From the NCBI RefSeq assembly GCF_004358695.1, contig NZ_SNAA01000003.1, forward strand, positions 1-64,000: DNA of 64,000 nt, read 5' to 3'. The notes beneath the pieces were generated by a model that had not been told where the DNA came from, did no database searches, and saw nothing but the letters and a program-made list of their open reading frames with translations. Made by a program: the position numbers and the translations under genes. The first letter of the stretch is position 1, and each line of letters begins with the position of its first letter. The stretch is from Palleronia sediminis. GTDB lineage: Bacteria; Pseudomonadota; Alphaproteobacteria; Rhodobacterales; Rhodobacteraceae. Positions 52,581-61,501 of the stretch are shown here, one piece after another.

Positions 52581-54761
52581 ATGACAGACCACCCTGACCG
52601 CAAGGCCGCGCGCCGGCTCAAGGCCGCAGCGGCGGCGACCGCCATCGCGGCCAGCCTCGGCGCAGTCCCGGCCGCGGCGCAGACCGCTCCGGGCGAGATC
52701 GCCCCGCGGCCCACGCTCAACTTCTACGGCGTGACGGGGGCGATCGACACGCCATCGGCATTCTCGCAACCCGATGGGGAGTTCGGGTTCACCGCGTCGA
52801 GCTTTGCGGGGATCAACCGGTTCACCCTGTCGTTCCAGATCCTGCCGCGCGTCCAGGGCGCCTTTCGGTATACCGGCTTCGACAATCTCTATTTCGGCGG
52901 CTACGAGGATTACTACGACCGCAGCTTCGACCTGACGGTCCAGGTCCTCAAGGAACGCCGCTATCTTCCGGCGATGAAGATCGGGTTCCAGGACTTCATC
53001 GGCACCGGCGTCCTGTCGGGCGAATATATCGTGGCGTCCAAGACCCTCGCCGGCGGGCAGCTCGAGCTCAGCGGCGGCATCGGCTGGGGTCGGCTCGGTA
53101 CCTTCGGCGAGATTGGCACCCCCTTTGGCGACCGCCCGCGCCGCAAGGCGGGGCAGGGGGGCGAGTTCGAGGTTGACCAGTTCTTCAAGGGGCCGGCCGC
53201 GTCCTTTGCCTCGGTCGCCTATCGCCCCAACGACCGGCTGACGCTGACGGCGGAATATTCGTCCGATGACTACGTTCGCGAAACCGGCGGGCGCGGCCCC
53301 CGCGACGAGCCGCTTTTCGACCGCGATTCGGCTTTCAACTTTGCGGCGAGCTATCGGCTGAACGACAACGTGACGCTGGGCGCCGCCTATCTCTACGGCT
53401 CCGAGTTCGGGCTGCGCGTCAGCTTCAACGCCAACCCCAACCGCCCCGGCGTCGTGGGCAGCGCCGGCGCGGCGCCCAAGCCGCTTGCGGAACGCCCGTC
53501 GCGGCAGGCCCAGCCGCAGGCCTGGACCACCGCCTGGGTCGGCGTGAAGGACATGCAGCAGACTTTCCTCGAAAAGCTCAACGACGATCTCGAGACCGAG
53601 GGGTTGGTGGCGACCTCGCTCGACGTGCGCTCGCCGCAAGAGGTCGAGGTGCATTTCCGCAACCTGCGCTATAACTCCGAGGCGCAGGCCGTGGGGCGCG
53701 TGGCCCGCTCGCTCAGCCGGGTAATGCCGGCCTCGGTCGAGACGTTCCGCATCGTGCCCGAGATCGACGGCATGGCGGTCTCGACCCTCGTCATGAATCG
53801 CTCGAGCCTCGAGGCGACGGTGAACGCGCCCGGCGGCACCGATGCGCTGGCGCAGACGACGCGGATCGAGGCAGGCCTGCCCATCGACCCCACCGCCGCG
53901 CGCAACGAAGAGTATTTTCCCCGCTTCGACTGGGCGATCTCGCCCTTCGTGCGGCGGCTGCTCTTCGATCCGGCCGAGCCGGTGCGGCTTCAGTTCGGCA
54001 TCCGCGCGCAGGCCGATTACGAACCCCTGCCGGGGCTCGTCTTTTCGGGATCGGTCTCGAAAGGGCTGATCGGCGACGTTGACAGCGACCGCACCGAGGA
54101 CGCGGGGAACATCCCGCAGGTGCGAACCGATTACGGCCGCTACAACGAAGAGACCGATATCGCGCTCGACCGCCTGACGGCCGCCTATTATTTCGACATC
54201 GCGCCCAACACCTATGGCCGTGTCACGGCGGGTTATCTCGAACGCATGTTCGGCGGCGTCTCGGCCGAAGTCCTGTGGAAGCCCGTGGACAGCCGCCTCG
54301 GCCTCGGGGCCGAGATCAATTATGTGCAGAAGCGCGGCTACGAGACGCAGTTCGATTTCCGCGATTACGACGTCGTCACCGGCCACGTCTCGGCCTATTA
54401 CGAGCTGCCCCGCGGATTTACCGCGCAGGTGGATGTAGGCCGCTACCTCGCCGGAGACGTGGGTGCGACGCTCGCGCTCGACCGCGAGTTCGCGAGCGGC
54501 TGGAAGATCGGCGCCTATGCCACCAAGACCGACGTATCGGCCGAGGATTTCGGCGAGGGCTCGTTCGACAAGGGCATCCGCGTCGAGGTTCCGCTCGACT
54601 GGTTCCTGGGCAAGCCCACGCGCCAGACGCTGTCCACATCGGTCAGCCCCGTGACGCAGGATGGCGGGGCGCGGCTGCGCGTCGATGGACGGCTCTACGA
54701 CCGCGTGACGGATTACCACGAAAGCAGCATCGGCAATTCCTTTGGGCGGGTGTGGAGATGA
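52581..54761 (+). CDS. yjbH: YjbH-domain exopolysaccharide protein, predicted outer-membrane beta-barrel
   Basis: A 726-residue exported protein. After a signal peptide (ATAIAASLGAVPAAAQ) come LNFYGVTGAIDTPSAFSQPDGEFG and GAFRYTGFDNL, typical of the YjbH (GfcD) family. Many alternating amphipathic strands with Tyr/Phe girdles follow, and the chain ends in a long barrel-like region (ITPs such as TAAYYFDIAPNTYGRV). In E. coli YjbEFGH it supports secretion of an exopolysaccharide. It overlaps yjbF as ATGA. YjbE and YjbG partners were not found in the window. Confidence 0.85.
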   Translation: MTDHPDRKAARRLKAAAAATAIAASLGAVPAAAQTAPGEIAPRPTLNFYGVTGAIDTPSAFSQPDGEFGFTASSFAGINRFTLSFQILPRVQGAFRYTGFDNLYFGGYEDYYDRSFDLTVQVLKERRYLPAMKIGFQDFIGTGVLSGEYIVASKTLAGGQLELSGGIGWGRLGTFGEIGTPFGDRPRRKAGQGGEFEVDQFFKGPAASFASVAYRPNDRLTLTAEYSSDDYVRETGGRGPRDEPLFDRDSAFNFAASYRLNDNVTLGAAYLYGSEFGLRVSFNANPNRPGVVGSAGAAPKPLAERPSRQAQPQAWTTAWVGVKDMQQTFLEKLNDDLETEGLVATSLDVRSPQEVEVHFRNLRYNSEAQAVGRVARSLSRVMPASVETFRIVPEIDGMAVSTLVMNRSSLEATVNAPGGTDALAQTTRIEAGLPIDPTAARNEEYFPRFDWAISPFVRRLLFDPAEPVRLQFGIRAQADYEPLPGLVFSGSVSKGLIGDVDSDRTEDAGNIPQVRTDYGRYNEETDIALDRLTAAYYFDIAPNTYGRVTAGYLERMFGGVSAEVLWKPVDSRLGLGAEINYVQKRGYETQFDFRDYDVVTGHVSAYYELPRGFTAQVDVGRYLAGDVGATLALDREFASGWKIGAYATKTDVSAEDFGEGSFDKGIRVEVPLDWFLGKPTRQTLSTSVSPVTQDGGARLRVDGRLYDRVTDYHESSIGNSFGRVWR

Positions 54762-55429
54762 TGAGCCATCGAACCCGAGCGCTGGCGCTGACGGCGCTGC
54801 TGGCCACGGCGCTTGCCGGATGCAGCAGCGGCGGCAAGGACAGCGCCTATGGCGACATCCTCGACCGCGCGCTCGCGGGCGGGCCGATCCTCGGCAACGG
54901 GGCGTCAGGCGGCGACGATATCGAGTTGAGCGATGCGCAGATCAACGCGCTGCCGATGAACGTCCTGATCGTGGAGAGCGAGACGCTCGGCTCGCGCACC
55001 GGCTTCGTGCAGGCCGCGGTGAACCGGGACACGGTGACGTGGCAATCCGACGACCGAAAGCAGATCGTCACCCGCGGCGGGCAGCTTGTCGGGACCATCG
55101 GATTCGGAAACGACCTGACCTCGGCCACGGCGCCGACGTTCAACGCGCCGCAGGCGAGCCGGGCGCGCTATATTCTCGGCGGTGACGAGCGGGTCGAGCG
55201 GGTGGATTACGCCTGCACCCTCGGCGATGGCGGGACCGAGAACGTGACCGTCACGGGCCGCGTCTTTGCCACGCGGGTGCTGACCGAACGCTGCACATCG
55301 CCGACCGGTCCCACCTTTGAAAACCGGTATTGGATCGACGGCAGCGGCGCGATCCGCAAGTCGCGCCAGTTCGCGACGCCGGGGCTGGGATACCTGACCA
55401 TCGGCGACGTCCATACCGGGCGGCGCTGA
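54758..55429 (+). CDS. yjbF: YjbF-like outer-membrane lipoprotein
   Basis: A 223-residue lipoprotein. The lipobox is TALAGCSSG, with the Cys near residue 22. The mature part matches the YjbF/GfcB family in its beta-rich pattern: WQSDDRKQIVTRGGQLVGTIGFGNDL, FENRYWIDGSGAIRKSRQF and TPGLGYLTI. It follows yjbH by ATGA and is the last plus-strand gene of this stretch; the convergent sugar transferase ends 2 bases later. The two adjacent ATGs at the start cannot be separated by eye. Confidence 0.82.
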   Translation: MMSHRTRALALTALLATALAGCSSGGKDSAYGDILDRALAGGPILGNGASGGDDIELSDAQINALPMNVLIVESETLGSRTGFVQAAVNRDTVTWQSDDRKQIVTRGGQLVGTIGFGNDLTSATAPTFNAPQASRARYILGGDERVERVDYACTLGDGGTENVTVTGRVFATRVLTERCTSPTGPTFENRYWIDGSGAIRKSRQFATPGLGYLTIGDVHTGRR

Positions 55430-55431
55430 GC

Positions 55432-56040
55432 CTAGCGGCGGACGACCCGCACCAGGGTCTCCCACATGATCGCCATGTCCATGCAGAGGTTGCGGTTGCG
55501 CTGATAGATCAGGTCGAGCGCGGCCTTTCGCGGCACGCAGCGGCGCCGATAGACGGCGTCGGTTTCCGCCCCGGAGGCGCAGGCGGCGAGCAGCCGTTCT
55601 TCGTGGCGGTGAAACCGCAGGGTGGCGAGCCCGGTGATCCCCGGCCGCGAGCGAAGCACCTGCGCATAGAGCGCCGGGAAGGCCTCGACATACTGTCGCA
55701 GGGGCGGGCGCGGCCCGACAAAGCTGATATCGCCGCGCAGCACGTTCCAGAGCTGGGGCAGCTCGTCGAGCCGGCTGCGCCGCAGGAAACGGCCCATCGG
55801 CGTTATCCGATCGGACTTGTCGCCGCCCGTGACGCCGGTATCGGTCGGATCGTGGCGCATGGTGCGGAACTTCCACAGCTCGAATGGCTCGCCCGGCGCG
55901 CGCATCCGCTCGGAGCGGTAGAGCAGGGGCCGCCCCGAGCTGAAGAGCAGCGCGAACGTCAAGCCGAGGATGAGCGGCGAGAGCACGACGGTCAGGACCG
56001 CCGCGAGGACGAGGTCGGCAAGGCGTTTGGCGGGGGTCAT
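55432..56040 (-). CDS. Undecaprenyl-phosphate sugar phosphotransferase (bacterial sugar transferase)
   Basis: A 202-residue initiating sugar-1-phosphate transferase of the WcaJ/PglC type. One N-terminal membrane helix (LADLVLAAVLTVVLSPLILGLTFALLF, shown in part) precedes the cytoplasmic catalytic segment with LYRSERM, FELWKFRTM, RLDELPQLWNVLRGDISFVGPRP and RPGITGLA. It starts polymer repeat-unit assembly on the lipid carrier. The start overlaps the epimerase-like stop as ATGA, so both are one unit on the strand opposite to yjbH-yjbF. Confidence 0.92.
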   Translation of the reverse strand: MTPAKRLADLVLAAVLTVVLSPLILGLTFALLFSSGRPLLYRSERMRAPGEPFELWKFRTMRHDPTDTGVTGGDKSDRITPMGRFLRRSRLDELPQLWNVLRGDISFVGPRPPLRQYVEAFPALYAQVLRSRPGITGLATLRFHRHEERLLAACASGAETDAVYRRRCVPRKAALDLIYQRNRNLCMDMAIMWETLVRVVRR

Positions 56041-56882
56041 CTGGGGGCTTTCGTCAACTCGCGGATCTCGGTCCAGAAACCGGCCGCGTCATGGGGGGGA
56101 AGGGGGCAAATCGCCCCGAGCCGCGTGCAATCGAGATGGACGTGGTGGATGGCATCCGCGGGGGCCGTGCGCCATGTCACGGCGCGCCCTGCCGCTTGGG
56201 CGATGGCCTCCATCGTCACGGGGGCGGGGTTCGCGACGTTCTGCACCGGGGGCAGGGCGGCGCCCGCCCGCGCGCGGGCGCAAAGCGCGGCCAACACGCG
56301 CGCGAGGCTGGCCGGTCCGATATAGCTGCGGCTCGGCCCCGTGCCATCCGCGAACCGGTCGAGCGTGAGCGTTCCGCCCGCGTCCAGCGCAAGGAACGGC
56401 TGCGACGCACCCGCCACGTTGGCCAGGCGCAGCGCGGTGATGGCCGGCCCGGCGCTGGCCCGCTCGGCCTCGAGCTTGGCGCGGGCGTAGTCCGACGCGC
56501 CTTGCGGGGCGGTATCCTCGGTCACGGGATCGGGGCCGGTCGGGCCATAGACCGCACTGGACGATGCGACGAACACCCACGCCGCACCCCAGATCCGCGC
56601 GGCGTCGCACCCGGCGCGGGCCAGCCGCGCATTGTCCGACAGCGGCCGCCCCCGCCCCGGCACGGCGCCTGCCAGAACGATCACGCCCTGACCCCGTGCT
56701 GCGGGAAATGCGGGGGGCGGTGTTTCGCCCGACCATGTCAGGACGCCGCCCGGCCGGCTCGAGACGGTCAGGAATGGCTGCCCGACCCGTTCCCAGGCGC
56801 GCGCGATCAGCGATCCGGTCGCCCCCTGGGCGCCGATCAGGACCGGAGTGTTGCCGAGATCCGTCAAAACGGGGTTTTCCAC
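56037..56882 (-). CDS. NAD-dependent epimerase/dehydratase-family protein
   Basis: A 281-residue short-chain dehydrogenase-like protein. The N-terminal LIGAQGATGSLIARAW is a modified cofactor motif (GAxGATG), followed by SSSAVYG and the DYARAKLEAE pair that supplies Tyr and Lys. It probably modifies a nucleotide sugar or a lipid-linked sugar before or after the transferase encoded next. This resembles the WbpV/FnlA-type or 4-keto-reductase partners of PglC-like transferases, but the exact reaction is unknown. It diverges from the Wza-like gene. Confidence 0.72.
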   Translation of the reverse strand: MENPVLTDLGNTPVLIGAQGATGSLIARAWERVGQPFLTVSSRPGGVLTWSGETPPPAFPAARGQGVIVLAGAVPGRGRPLSDNARLARAGCDAARIWGAAWVFVASSSAVYGPTGPDPVTEDTAPQGASDYARAKLEAERASAGPAITALRLANVAGASQPFLALDAGGTLTLDRFADGTGPSRSYIGPASLARVLAALCARARAGAALPPVQNVANPAPVTMEAIAQAAGRAVTWRTAPADAIHHVHLDCTRLGAICPLPPHDAAGFWTEIRELTKAPR

Positions 56883-56972
56883 GCCTGTGAATTGCGGTTA
56901 AGCCCTTTGGTAGTAATCTGGGCGCCATTGCGGAAGCGGTTTGCTGCGAGAAAGGCCGACCTCGGGGGAAAA

Positions 56973-58082
56973 ATGATCCATCCACGTTTTGGGCTTGCCG
57001 TCTGTGCCCTGGCCATCTCGATCCTGCCTGCCTGCGCCGGCCTGCCGCGCGGGGCCGCCATGCGGAGCGAGATCAACCTCAACCAGTCCGAGGCGGGCGA
57101 TTATGCCTATTACGAGGTCACGCGCGCCACGCTGCCGCGGATCGCGTCCTGGCCCAGCGTCAATCCCGAGCGTTCCGATGGCTGGCCGAAGGCGAGTGCC
57201 GGGTCGATCGGGCAGGTGATCCAGCCGGGCGACACGGTCGCGGTACGGATCTTCGACAGCTCCGAGAACTCGCTTCTGACGCCGGCGGGTGCGCGCGACA
57301 GCAATCTGGGCGAGATGATGGTCTCGCCGAGCGGGTCGGTGTTCATCCCCTATGTCGGCAACGTAAAGATTTCGGGCATGTCGCCGCAAAAGGCGCGCGA
57401 GGCGATCCAGTACCAGCTTGGGCTGGTGGCGCCCTCGGCGCAGGTGCAGCTTGCCCTGACCGAAGGGTTGCAGAACTCGGTCAATATCGTCAGCGGCGTG
57501 TCGGCGCCGGGCGTCTACCCGTTGAAATCGCGCAATGTCACGGTTCTGGGCGCCATCGGCGTGGCCGGGGGCGTCGCCTCGGGCACCCGCAACCCGCGCG
57601 TGATGATCCAGCGCGGCTCGGCCCTTTATGCCAAGTCGCTGAATACGCTCTACGACACGCCGTCGCTGAATGCCCTGGTGCATCCCGGCGACACGCTGAT
57701 CGTCGAAGAGGACGATCGGTATTTCCTCGCCCTCGGCGCCGCCGGCCAGGAAGAGCTGGTCTATTTCCAGAAGGACACGATTTCGGCGCTCGAGGCCGTG
57801 ACGCTGATGGGCGGCCTGATGGACAGCCGCGCCGATCCCGAGGGCGTGCTGATCCTGCGCGAATATCCCGCCGATATGGTAGGCATGGGCGCGGGACGGC
57901 CCGAAAAGCAGCGTGTCGTGTTCTCGATCGACCTGACCAGCGCCGAAGGTCTGTTCAGCGCGCAGAACATGCAGATCATGCCCGAGGATGTGGTGCTTGC
58001 CACCGAATCGGCCGTGGGGTCGTTGCAGGTGGCGCTGGCGCTGCTCGGAGCGACGGTGGGCCTCGCCAACCAGGTCAACTGA
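56973..58082 (+). CDS. Wza-like polysaccharide export lipoprotein
   Basis: A 369-residue outer-membrane export protein. The lipobox is SILPACAG, with the Cys near residue 21. The mature part has a Poly_export domain (IQPGDTVAVRIFDSS, VSPSGSVFIPYVGNVKISGMSP) and SLBB-type repeats (VNIVSGVSAPGVYPLKSRNVTVLGAI in part). A C-terminal hydrophobic helix, LALLGATVGLAN, fits the membrane-spanning helix of Wza. GGGGG lies about 5 bases before the ATG. It completes the export side of the locus, though no Wzc-like co-polymerase is in the window. Confidence 0.9.
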   Translation: MIHPRFGLAVCALAISILPACAGLPRGAAMRSEINLNQSEAGDYAYYEVTRATLPRIASWPSVNPERSDGWPKASAGSIGQVIQPGDTVAVRIFDSSENSLLTPAGARDSNLGEMMVSPSGSVFIPYVGNVKISGMSPQKAREAIQYQLGLVAPSAQVQLALTEGLQNSVNIVSGVSAPGVYPLKSRNVTVLGAIGVAGGVASGTRNPRVMIQRGSALYAKSLNTLYDTPSLNALVHPGDTLIVEEDDRYFLALGAAGQEELVYFQKDTISALEAVTLMGGLMDSRADPEGVLILREYPADMVGMGAGRPEKQRVVFSIDLTSAEGLFSAQNMQIMPEDVVLATESAVGSLQVALALLGATVGLANQVN

Positions 58083-58091
58083 CCGGACACG

Positions 58092-58111
58092 CCCGGCCCC
58101 ACGGGGCCGGG
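58092..58111. terminator. Hairpin between convergent wza-like and ggpS genes
   Basis: An 8-base perfect stem (CCCGGCCC/GGGCCGGG) with a four-base loop fills most of the 36-base gap between two stops. No T-run follows on either strand. Confidence 0.4.
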
Positions 58112-58118
58112 CCGCCTC

Positions 58119-59603
58119 TCAATCCTCGGGTTGCAGACCGTCAAAGCTCGCCATCTGGTCCTCGGCCCAGGCCCGGATATCGTATTTCCGAATCGTCGCC
58201 CGCATCCGTTGCATCCGGGCGCGCGCCTCTTCGGGCTCCATGTCGAGCGCCTGCAACAGGGCACGGTCCATGGATTTGTGCGAGAACGGGTTGGCGAGGA
58301 TGGCCGAGCCCATCTCGACCGCCGCGCCGGCGAATTCCGACAGGATCAGCACGCCCGATTCGTCGCTGCGGGTGGCCACGAACTCCTTGGCGACAAGGTT
58401 CATCCCGTCGGCCAGCGGCGTGATCCAGGCGATATCGGCGGCGCGGTAATAGGCCACCAGATCGTCGAACGGGATGGCCCGGCTGATGAGTGTCACCGGC
58501 GTCCAGTCGAAGGTGCCGTAAAGCCCGTTGATGCGGCCCACCGTCTGCTCGATCTCGTTCTGGATGCCCTCGTAGACGGTCATGTTGCGATTGGCGCTGA
58601 CCGAGACATGCATCAGCCGCAGCTTGCCGCGCAGCTCGGGGTTGTCATCGAGCACCCGTTCAAAGCTGAGAAGCTGGTCGGTGCCGCCCTTGGTGTAGTC
58701 GGTCCGGCCGACCGACAGGACCATGGTCGTCTCGCCCAGCTCGTGGCGGATGGCGCGGGCGCGGGCGATGGTGTCGGGGCTTTCGGCCTTGTCGGTGATA
58801 TAGTCGACATCGACCCCGACGGGCGAGGCGGTGATCTGCACCCGGCGCCCGTCATAGGTCAGTTCGCGCGCGACGCGCCGTTCGGTCAGGGCGACATGCT
58901 CCATGATGAAATCGGGGTTCACCGGTTTGCGCGGCCCCGTTTCGACGTCGAACAGGCTTTCGGCCGCGCCGATGAAATTCGCGGCATATCGGGGGATGTG
59001 GAACCCCACGACATCGCAGGCCAGGAGAGATCCGATGATCTCGCGCCGCCATGGCAGCACGTTGAACATGTCGGCCGAGGGAAAGGGCGTGTGGTGGAAA
59101 AAGCTGATCCTGAGGTCGGGGCGCAGCCGCCTCAGGTAGCCCGGCACGAGCCACAGGTTGTAGTCATGCACCCAGACGACGGCGTTCTCGCCGGCCTCGG
59201 CGGCCGCGGCCTCGGCAAAGGCCCAGTTCACCTCGCGGAAGGTCGGCCAGTCGACGGGGTCGTAATTGTACTTTTCCTTGAACGAATGAAGGATCGGCCA
59301 GAACGCTTCTTTCGAGGTGACGTGGTAGAATGATTTCACCTGCGCCTCGGTGAGGGGCAGGCGCGAGACCGAGTAGCTGCCAAAGCTGTCCTCGATCTCG
59401 ATCACGCGCTCGAATCCGGGGTCCGACGTGTCGTCGGCATATTTCCACGCCACCCAAGCGCCTTTCTCGACCCGGCCGAAGAACCCCTTGAGCGTCGGCA
59501 CGATGCCGTTGGGGCTCTTGTTCTCCTTGAAGACGGTCTTGCCGTTCTCGACGACCTCTTCGTAGGGCTGCCGGTGATAGACGATGACGAGTTCCGAGGG
59601 CAT
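58119..59603 (-). CDS. ggpS: Glucosylglycerol-phosphate synthase (GT20, GgpS-type)
   Basis: A 494-residue GT20 glucosyltransferase joining glucose from a nucleotide sugar to glycerol 3-phosphate. It is closer to cyanobacterial GgpS than to OtsA over the whole length: LVIVYHRQPYEEVVENGKTV, KSPNGIVPTLKGFF, YHVTSKEAFWPILHSF, WVHDYNLWLVPGYLR, FFHHTPFPS, DIAWITPLADGMNLVAKE and VLILSEFAG. The operon carries gpsA, supplying glycerol 3-phosphate, and a HAD phosphatase. AAGGAG lies 7 bases before the ATG. A trehalose-phosphate synthase role is the alternative but fits the context less well. Confidence 0.85.
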   Translation of the reverse strand: MPSELVIVYHRQPYEEVVENGKTVFKENKSPNGIVPTLKGFFGRVEKGAWVAWKYADDTSDPGFERVIEIEDSFGSYSVSRLPLTEAQVKSFYHVTSKEAFWPILHSFKEKYNYDPVDWPTFREVNWAFAEAAAAEAGENAVVWVHDYNLWLVPGYLRRLRPDLRISFFHHTPFPSADMFNVLPWRREIIGSLLACDVVGFHIPRYAANFIGAAESLFDVETGPRKPVNPDFIMEHVALTERRVARELTYDGRRVQITASPVGVDVDYITDKAESPDTIARARAIRHELGETTMVLSVGRTDYTKGGTDQLLSFERVLDDNPELRGKLRLMHVSVSANRNMTVYEGIQNEIEQTVGRINGLYGTFDWTPVTLISRAIPFDDLVAYYRAADIAWITPLADGMNLVAKEFVATRSDESGVLILSEFAGAAVEMGSAILANPFSHKSMDRALLQALDMEPEEARARMQRMRATIRKYDIRAWAEDQMASFDGLQPED

Positions 59604-59618
59604 GGGCGCTCCTTGCGG

Positions 59619-60386
59619 TCAGGGCGTTTCGTGAAGGTCGAAATGGCGCACCGCCTCGAGGATACCGGCGGCGCCGCGGGCCTTTGCGATATAGGTGTGA
59701 TGCAGCGGCGCGACCCGGTCGACCAGCGCCGCCTCGGACCCGCCGACCGCCACTGCCGGCAGGCCGCATTCCAGCATCGACAGATCGTTCAGCGTATCGC
59801 CCGCGCACAGCACCTGGTTGGGCGAGATCCCCAGATGCGACACCAGCCGCTTGATCGACGGCCCCTTGCTGATGCCGGGCGGCAGCACGTCGAAGAACTT
59901 GGCGTCGGACGCGATCCAGTCGAGCCCCATCTCCTCGACGCGCTCGGCCGTGGCGCGGTCGAAGGCTTCGGGGTCCATGTCGTAGCTCACGCGATAGCGG
60001 AACGCGGTCGGTTGCAGGGTCAGGCCGGGCGCGCCCTGCAACGCATCGCGGACCCGGTCGCCCGAATCGTTCCAGGCCTCGGCGATTTCCTCTTCGAGCG
60101 CGTCGATGGGGTCGATGGCGCCGTGGAGCACCCGCGCGATGGTGGTGCCCACATCGCCGACGACATATTCCGGCCAGGGCAGACCGTCCTCGCAAAGCTC
60201 GACGATGAACTTCGGATCGCGCCCGGTCACGAAGATCAGGCCGACGGTCTGGCGGTTTTCCTCGATCCAGTCGTAGAGCGTCCGGCGCTGGTCCTCGGTC
60301 CCGCCGAGAAAGGTGCCGTCGAGATCGGTTGCCAGCACGAAGCGGCAGGAGCTGATGTCGCGGTCGATGGGGGTGTGGGCATTCAT
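59619..60386 (-). CDS. ggpP: HAD-IIB phosphatase, probable glucosylglycerol-phosphate phosphatase
   Basis: A 255-residue HAD-superfamily hydrolase of the sucrose-phosphatase/MPGP-like group. Motif I is ATDLDGTFLG (nucleophile Asp), motif II FVTGRDP, motif III lysine in ISKGPSIKRL and motif IV GDTLNDLSML. Its place between gpsA (ATGA overlap) and ggpS (15-base gap) suggests that it dephosphorylates glucosylglycerol phosphate to the free osmolyte. A trehalose-phosphate or sucrose-phosphate phosphatase is possible if ggpS is misassigned. Confidence 0.78.
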   Translation of the reverse strand: MNAHTPIDRDISSCRFVLATDLDGTFLGGTEDQRRTLYDWIEENRQTVGLIFVTGRDPKFIVELCEDGLPWPEYVVGDVGTTIARVLHGAIDPIDALEEEIAEAWNDSGDRVRDALQGAPGLTLQPTAFRYRVSYDMDPEAFDRATAERVEEMGLDWIASDAKFFDVLPPGISKGPSIKRLVSHLGISPNQVLCAGDTLNDLSMLECGLPAVAVGGSEAALVDRVAPLHHTYIAKARGAAGILEAVRHFDLHETP

Positions 60387-61501
60387 CGGGCAGGCTCTCC
60401 GAAAGGGTGTTCGAACGCGAAGCCGAGCGCCTTCGGCTCGCCCTCGATGGGGCGCGACCACAGGTCCCGGAACGTGCGGGTGATGTCGGCATCGCGGTGC
60501 AGGATGGCGTGGACCGCCTCGCAGATGGGCAGGCTGACCCCGATCCGGCTGGCCAGGTCGATGACGGAGACCGAATTGACCTCGCCCTCGACGACGACTG
60601 GGGCGCCGTCGAAACATTCGGACCGTTTCAGCCCCTGGCCCAGTTGCGTGCCGAGCGACATGTTTCTCGAGGTCGTCGAGGAACAGGTGAGCGTCAGGTC
60701 GCCCGCCCCCGAAAGCCCCGTGACCGTCTCGCGGCGGCCACCCAGCACCTCGGCCAGGGTCTTCATCTCGTCCATGCCGCGCGTGATGAGCGCGGCGCGC
60801 GTGTTCTCGGCGAAACCCGCCCCGCTCATCATGCCGCAGGCGATGGCGATGACGTTCTTGACCGCGCCGCCGATCTCGACACCCACGAGGTCGTCCGAGA
60901 TATAGGGCCGAAAGAACTCGGAACTCATCGACAGCGCGAGCCGCGCCGCCGGGCTGTCCTGCGGGTTCAGCCGGTCCTCGTAGGAAAAGTTGAACGCCAC
61001 GGTGGCCGCGGTCGGGTGGCCCAGCACCGTCTCGCGCGCGAATGTCGGCCCCGACAGCGCGCCGATGGGATGGCCGGGCAGTTCCGAGGCTGCGACCTCG
61101 CCCAGCAGCATCCCCGATTGCGCCTCGATCCCCTTGGCGCAAAGCGCGACGGGCACGCCGGGCGGCAGATGCGGGCGCATCTGCCCGCAGACCTCGCGCA
61201 ACGTCTTGGAGGGCGTCACGATCAGCACGGCCTCTGCGCCGCGCAGGGCCGTTTCCATGTCGGTCGTCGCCTCGATCCCGTCGGGAAGGGCGATGCCCGG
61301 CAGATAGCGCGGGTTTTCCTGGCGCTCGGCGATGGCGTGCACCGTCTCGGCGTCGCGGCCCCAGACGATCACCTCGCGGCCGGCGCGGCGCGCGACCGAG
61401 GCCAAGGCGGTGCCCCAGGACCCGCTGCCGATGACGGCGATACGACGATAGGGTTCGGCATAGGAGATGACGACGGTCGGGTCGATCTGTGACGATGGCA
61501 T
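60383..61501 (-). CDS. gpsA: Glycerol-3-phosphate dehydrogenase [NAD(P)+], GpsA family
   Basis: Reduces dihydroxyacetone phosphate to glycerol 3-phosphate. 372 residues, longer than the usual 320-340, with about 20 extra residues before the cofactor motif (VIGSGSWGTALASVARR, near 24-40) and some at the C-terminus. LCAKGIE, LSGPTFARE, GGAVKNVIAIACGM and GLSGAGDLTLTC are typical. The ATGA overlap with ggpP implies it is dedicated to feeding GgpS rather than, or besides, phospholipid synthesis. It diverges from galU. Confidence 0.88.
   Translation of the reverse strand: MPSSQIDPTVVISYAEPYRRIAVIGSGSWGTALASVARRAGREVIVWGRDAETVHAIAERQENPRYLPGIALPDGIEATTDMETALRGAEAVLIVTPSKTLREVCGQMRPHLPPGVPVALCAKGIEAQSGMLLGEVAASELPGHPIGALSGPTFARETVLGHPTAATVAFNFSYEDRLNPQDSPAARLALSMSSEFFRPYISDDLVGVEIGGAVKNVIAIACGMMSGAGFAENTRAALITRGMDEMKTLAEVLGGRRETVTGLSGAGDLTLTCSSTTSRNMSLGTQLGQGLKRSECFDGAPVVVEGEVNSVSVIDLASRIGVSLPICEAVHAILHRDADITRTFRDLWSRPIEGEPKALGFAFEHPFGEPAR

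Noticed and set aside
58119-59603. Trehalose-6-phosphate synthase (otsA) as the name for the GT20 gene
   Set aside because: The long stretches match GgpS better than OtsA, and the operon supplies glycerol 3-phosphate. It is kept only as the alternative.
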